20,939 nucleotides of DNA, taken from NCBI GenBank assembly GCA_004352715.1, contig SCFE01000041.1, forward strand, positions 340,893-361,831. The letters are read 5' to 3'. Origin of the DNA: Hofstenia miamia. Taxonomy: Eukaryota > Xenacoelomorpha > Acoela. The translations under genes were made by a program, and so were the position numbers. The notes under the pieces are model-generated. The model had not been told where the DNA came from. It did no database searches and saw only the letters and a list, made by a program, of their open reading frames with translations. Shown one piece after another: positions 16,890 through 20,939 of this stretch (the stretch's first letter is position 1; every line of letters starts with the position of its first letter).

Positions 16890-17037
16890 TCTTTGGAATC
16901 ATCAGTCATATACAATTGGCAATGTGATTAGTGTGATGACGCGTACATTGGTCAGACCAAAAGACATGGAAGTCAGAATCAAAGAACATATGAGAGATCT
17001 AAAATATTCTTCCATCAACATCAAAAGAAAACTTTGA
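16890..17037 (+). pseudogene. Penelope-like retroelement GIY-YIG endonuclease fragment
   Basis: Plus-strand translation gives SSVIYNWQCD, a TAG stop, then CDDAYIGQTKRH. After a frame change it continues EVRIKEHMRDLKYSS and stops at 17035-17037, just before the N gap. The VIY...YIGQTKR...RIKEH order, with CxxC-like cysteines before YIG, matches the GIY-YIG nuclease domain found at the C-terminus of Penelope-like elements. A free-standing GIY-YIG gene is possible but unlikely given the lesions. No reverse transcriptase is visible upstream, so this is a 3' fragment; whatever followed is lost in the gap. Confidence 0.6.
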
Positions 17038-17041
17038 AATT

Positions 17042-18041
17042 NNNNNNNNNNNNNNNNNNNNNNNNNNNNNNNNNNNNNNNNNNNNNNNNNNNNNNNNNNN
17101 NNNNNNNNNNNNNNNNNNNNNNNNNNNNNNNNNNNNNNNNNNNNNNNNNNNNNNNNNNNNNNNNNNNNNNNNNNNNNNNNNNNNNNNNNNNNNNNNNNNN
17201 NNNNNNNNNNNNNNNNNNNNNNNNNNNNNNNNNNNNNNNNNNNNNNNNNNNNNNNNNNNNNNNNNNNNNNNNNNNNNNNNNNNNNNNNNNNNNNNNNNNN
17301 NNNNNNNNNNNNNNNNNNNNNNNNNNNNNNNNNNNNNNNNNNNNNNNNNNNNNNNNNNNNNNNNNNNNNNNNNNNNNNNNNNNNNNNNNNNNNNNNNNNN
17401 NNNNNNNNNNNNNNNNNNNNNNNNNNNNNNNNNNNNNNNNNNNNNNNNNNNNNNNNNNNNNNNNNNNNNNNNNNNNNNNNNNNNNNNNNNNNNNNNNNNN
17501 NNNNNNNNNNNNNNNNNNNNNNNNNNNNNNNNNNNNNNNNNNNNNNNNNNNNNNNNNNNNNNNNNNNNNNNNNNNNNNNNNNNNNNNNNNNNNNNNNNNN
17601 NNNNNNNNNNNNNNNNNNNNNNNNNNNNNNNNNNNNNNNNNNNNNNNNNNNNNNNNNNNNNNNNNNNNNNNNNNNNNNNNNNNNNNNNNNNNNNNNNNNN
17701 NNNNNNNNNNNNNNNNNNNNNNNNNNNNNNNNNNNNNNNNNNNNNNNNNNNNNNNNNNNNNNNNNNNNNNNNNNNNNNNNNNNNNNNNNNNNNNNNNNNN
17801 NNNNNNNNNNNNNNNNNNNNNNNNNNNNNNNNNNNNNNNNNNNNNNNNNNNNNNNNNNNNNNNNNNNNNNNNNNNNNNNNNNNNNNNNNNNNNNNNNNNN
17901 NNNNNNNNNNNNNNNNNNNNNNNNNNNNNNNNNNNNNNNNNNNNNNNNNNNNNNNNNNNNNNNNNNNNNNNNNNNNNNNNNNNNNNNNNNNNNNNNNNNN
18001 NNNNNNNNNNNNNNNNNNNNNNNNNNNNNNNNNNNNNNNNN
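17042..18041. other. Assembly gap, 1000 N
   Basis: Exactly 1000 N, a round number suggesting a placeholder of unknown true size. A (TA)n tract follows at 18042-18060. Confidence 0.95.
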
Positions 18042-18060
18042 TATATATATATATATATAT
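18042..18060. repeat. (TA)n tract after the third gap
   Basis: TA dinucleotide run immediately after the gap; all three gaps in the window have such a tract on at least one side. Confidence 0.9.
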
Positions 18061-18250
18061 TGCAGCATCATCAGCAACAATAAGGAAATGCCCACTGGGA
18101 GCGTTAAAAATAGACTTCCTCCTCATTGACTGCGATTTGAATTTTGGTCATGCCGTACATGTTGCTCAATTATAAACACTTTTTTTAGTTCTGCTCAGGC
18201 AGGTTTCTTGTAAATATTTAATTAGGTTTATTTATTTATAATAATTCGTA

Positions 18251-18295
18251 TATAAATAGGGCACTCAACCACTCAATAAAGTTTTCGTTTTATTC
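18251..18295 (+). promoter_or_regulatory. TATA box closely followed by AATAAA, LTR-like arrangement
   Basis: TATAAATAGG (18251-18260) is followed 15 bases later by CAATAAAG (18274-18281) and a GTTTTCGTTTTATTC stretch. A TATA box with a polyadenylation signal this close behind it is typical of retroelement LTRs, where R is short. I could not define TG...CA ends, a second LTR, primer-binding site or polypurine tract, so this is only a candidate solo LTR; a chance motif pair remains possible. Confidence 0.3.
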
Positions 18296-18299
18296 AAAG

Positions 18300-18955
18300 A
18301 TAGCATTTACTCCTATTGTAGTCATTTCTAAATTATGTGTAACTACATCCTATCTGGAGAAGAGAGGGGTTGTATCTTCGTTTATTGCCACGTAGGTATT
18401 CTCGAGGCTCTACATGGGAATATAAGCCTTATCTTTGAAGGAGATTAGTTACTTTGTTCTCATTAATGGTTTAATTCAATGACTGAATTAGAATTATAGT
18501 GATTCGCTTCTGCTGTAATTGATATGTGCATTCAATTCATCCATAGTAAATTACATGCTATTAAACTCATCCACTGTTTATTCTCGATCATTGCTATTCA
18601 TTATGATGTTTTCTGAAAGCATACAGTTGTGTATGTCATAATTGCTTACTAAATGGTGAATGGAATTTTTTGCTTACTCAATAGTAGATGCTAGTAAATT
18701 AGCATGGAATAACTTGGTTTTAGCTAATGATAGGATTGCTTTACTCCCTGTTGAATTTTATTCGAGTGTTTTTAGATAATTATTCTCAAAGTTTAACTTT
18801 AATTTTATTATTGCTTGGGGTAGATTTTGTGAAATTTGAAGAATAAAAATTCTATGTACTGCTAATTTAGTTTGTGATATTTTTTATGCCAAAGGTGAGC
18901 TTGTTTTGAAATATAATATTAATGATGATTAAGTTCACATGCTAATTGCTATTAG
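18300..18955. other. AT-rich stretch without a gene
   Basis: No domain, repeat or RNA gene recognised. Confidence 0.45.
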
Positions 18956-18958
18956 GAA

Positions 18959-19312
18959 ATGAAAATAATTAGTATGTTATTTTTCTTTGTAAATTTTATA
19001 TTGTTTTCCATTGTATTAAATTTCTCCATCCTTGATATTAATGAGAGCAAATGTGACATTCACGTATTTTTTATAATAATGAAGTTAATGATATTTTTTG
19101 ATGCATATTGTTTTTCAATGAAGCTTAGATCGATTTTATCTAGGTTTGAGCCAAAAATGTCATCCATAACTAAGCCATTGTTTTGCAAATGTAATTATTC
19201 ATTAAATTCTATTAACAAATTTCTTGTTGGTAGTAATAATAGAGTAGTATTGAAATTTAAATCGTATATTAACATATCTTTCATTCTCAATATTTCTGTT
19301 AATATTTCATAA
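18959..19312 (+). CDS. Unrecognised 117-codon reading frame, probably chance
   Basis: Starts MKIISMLFFFVNFILFSIVL, with a hydrophobic N-terminus that could mimic a signal or membrane segment, and continues rich in Phe, Ile, Asn and Ser, as expected of translated AT-rich DNA. I recognise no motif beyond scattered cysteines and see no conserved context. Confidence 0.12.
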   Translation: MKIISMLFFFVNFILFSIVLNFSILDINESKCDIHVFFIIMKLMIFFDAYCFSMKLRSILSRFEPKMSSITKPLFCKCNYSLNSINKFLVGSNNRVVLKFKSYINISFILNISVNIS

Positions 19313-20939
19313 ATTAGTTCTAAAAAAAAACTTTTAATGTTATACTGTGGATCTATATAATAGTGAATGTCATAGAGGGAATTTTTATATTATACATTTA
19401 GTGGAGGAGGGTAATCGTAGTAAAAGCTAGCAATCAAAGCTCCAGAATCAATCTTAGTTGATCTGTTTAATGTTTAGTGATTGTATACACCCTTAGTCCT
19501 ATTTTATCTGGGGCCGATTTGATCCCCCCTTCATATTTTTAGATATAACTTAGAAACCTTTTTTAAGTAAACTATCATTCTATGACATTTTTCTTGAACT
19601 TGTTCTGCAACACTTGAATAATAAATTATGCAGATAGGGTCAAGGTTTAAAAGTTATAGCCATTATAAAGAAAAGTCTCCCCTTCAGTTTTCAACATTGA
19701 ATGTTTGTGTCTAAAAATAAAATATTTTATAAAGACTTTTCAAATGAAAAACTAAAACGGTAAGATGTATTTTAGGACCCATCTTTGAAACATTTTAACA
19801 GTTTTTAGCGAGATATTTCAAGTAATTAAATGCTGAATTTAACTACAATTGCTCATCTTTTAACTTACCCTCAAGCTCATGTTTCAATTATTATTTGGTA
19901 TTCAAACTTTCAGTGTATCACATTTTTTTCCAGGTCACGAATAGTATCTTTGCTATTTTTCCCAATACTTTCTTGTTTAGATACTAAACACTGAATTTCA
20001 AACTGGAATATTTCAAGTTTCTCTCATTCATATTTCACTTCACTATCTACGCAATTTTCAAGGTTCATTCCCACCTCTAAAAGATAAGTAACTCACCTTT
20101 AAAAAGATTTAGGTCAATGGTTTCAAGAAGCTCCTGTTCATGCTTAGTGAATAAGCAAAGGTTCATATGATCAATTTGATCAATATTGGAATTCGTTATG
20201 GATTCACATTCAAATGTTTTTGCCTTTTTGTATTATGGGAAGGTGGGAAAGCATCGTCTAGAACTGCTTAATATGACATAAATTCACTTACAGATGAAAC
20301 ATTGAGACTGCACAACACAAGAGTAAATTCTGGTGGTTCTGGATAATAATGGTGGCAACTATAAACTGAGGTGGGAAAGGACAAATGGTTGAAAATGATA
20401 AACAATGATAAATAAAGATCGAAAAAAGAGATTATATATATATATATATGCATATATATATAACAAGGAATGTTTTTCACTAACAAATTACACTTCTAAT
20501 CAACACAAGAAAATTTAGAAAGAAAAGTTACATCTCTGCAGACTCATTCTTTCTTCTTCCAACTGAGTAACTATGTCCTGGCAAGACAATAAAACCCAAT
20601 TCAGAATCACGCTACTGATCTTCTTTTAGAAGCATCATATTTGGTGTTCTCTAGAACTTTACAATAGATTCTGGATAGTATAATTCATTATGTAATAGAA
20701 AATGCAAAAACAGTTTATAATAAATTGATAATTTTTTGTTTAATACAGTCTACTGACTGAATTTTTTTTAATACGTAATTCAATTTAAATTCAATTTTAT
20801 GATATCAGTAAAATGTACAAGAGTGTGTAGTGCTTTAAATCCATATCTCCATACTCTGAATCAGGGGTGGAATATTGTTTTGTAGCCTTTGGCGCAGCAC
20901 ACATTCAAAAATTGAGGTACCCAATTATTTTTAACTTGC
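19313..20939. other. AT-rich stretch without a gene to the window end
   Basis: Includes a GC-richer palindrome-like word, GGGGCCGATTTGATCCCCCC, at 19511-19530 and a terminus-like CAGGGGTGGAATA at 20862, neither with a partner. No coding domain or RNA gene seen. Confidence 0.45.
20433..20462. repeat. (TA)n microsatellite
   Basis: TA dinucleotide run interrupted by TGCA in the middle. Confidence 0.85.

Noticed and set aside
16902-18126. Long reading frames of 349-397 codons
   Set aside because: They consist almost wholly of N from the 1000-base gap, with only TA-tract translation and short real ends.
19511-19530. Palindrome-like GGGGCCGATTTGATCCCCCC as a regulatory site or transposon end
   Set aside because: Imperfect, single occurrence, no supporting context.
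20862-20895. hAT-like terminus CAGGGGTGGAATA
   Set aside because: Only one end is visible and the window stops shortly after.

Overview
The window is AT-rich, intron- and repeat-laden animal DNA. GT-AG splice sites, LDL-receptor class A (LDLa) repeats, a pogo/Tigger-like transposase, a Penelope-type GIY-YIG fragment, many TA-duplicating short inverted-repeat elements, (TA)n tracts and three N gaps all point to an invertebrate metazoan. I cannot name the phylum from the sequence. There are no bacterial operons, rRNA, tRNA or CRISPR arrays.

Layout. 1-3440: a very large inverted repeat (arms about 0.87 and 1.16 kb, spacer 1.1 kb) built like a Foldback/Galileo-type element; each arm contains internal repeats and ends in (TA)n. 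3440-9100: the only host gene I can support, on the minus strand. It is a secreted, cysteine-rich LDLa-repeat protein locus with complicated duplications. Its 5' part, including promoter, signal peptide and first LDLa-like repeats, is tandemly duplicated with a period of 483 bp (8620-9102 and 8137-8619). The upstream copy is an open 136-codon reading frame. The downstream copy carries a 4-nt deletion and two stops, but runs on into an exon ending in a perfect donor at 8009. That donor and the acceptor at 4625 have the same phase and jointly rebuild a canonical six-cysteine LDLa domain. A 63-bp second copy of the half-domain exon end lies at 7885-7947, and a dead copy of the downstream exon at about 5650-5845. 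The introns carry two short inverted-repeat elements and a TA-centred hairpin at an assembly gap.

9100-12890: no recognisable gene; two weak ORFs and GC-rich motif islands are noted. 12898-14084: a TA-flanked inverted-repeat element, inside which sits a second inverted-repeat element carrying facing arrays of degenerate TTAGGG-like repeats. 15525-16649: a pogo/Tigger-like DNA transposon with well-preserved terminal repeats but a 5'-deleted, frameshifted transposase. 16890-17037: a broken Penelope-like GIY-YIG fragment running into a 1000-N gap. 18042-20939: AT-rich DNA with one LTR-like TATA/AATAAA arrangement and no convincing gene.

The LDLa exons are the only parts that plausibly work together as a gene; the rest is transposon debris in and around it. 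The most interesting signals are the segmental remodelling of the LDLa gene (half-domain exon duplication, and loss of one whole disulfide pair from a domain), the Foldback-like element with unequal arms, and the nested telomere-like element.
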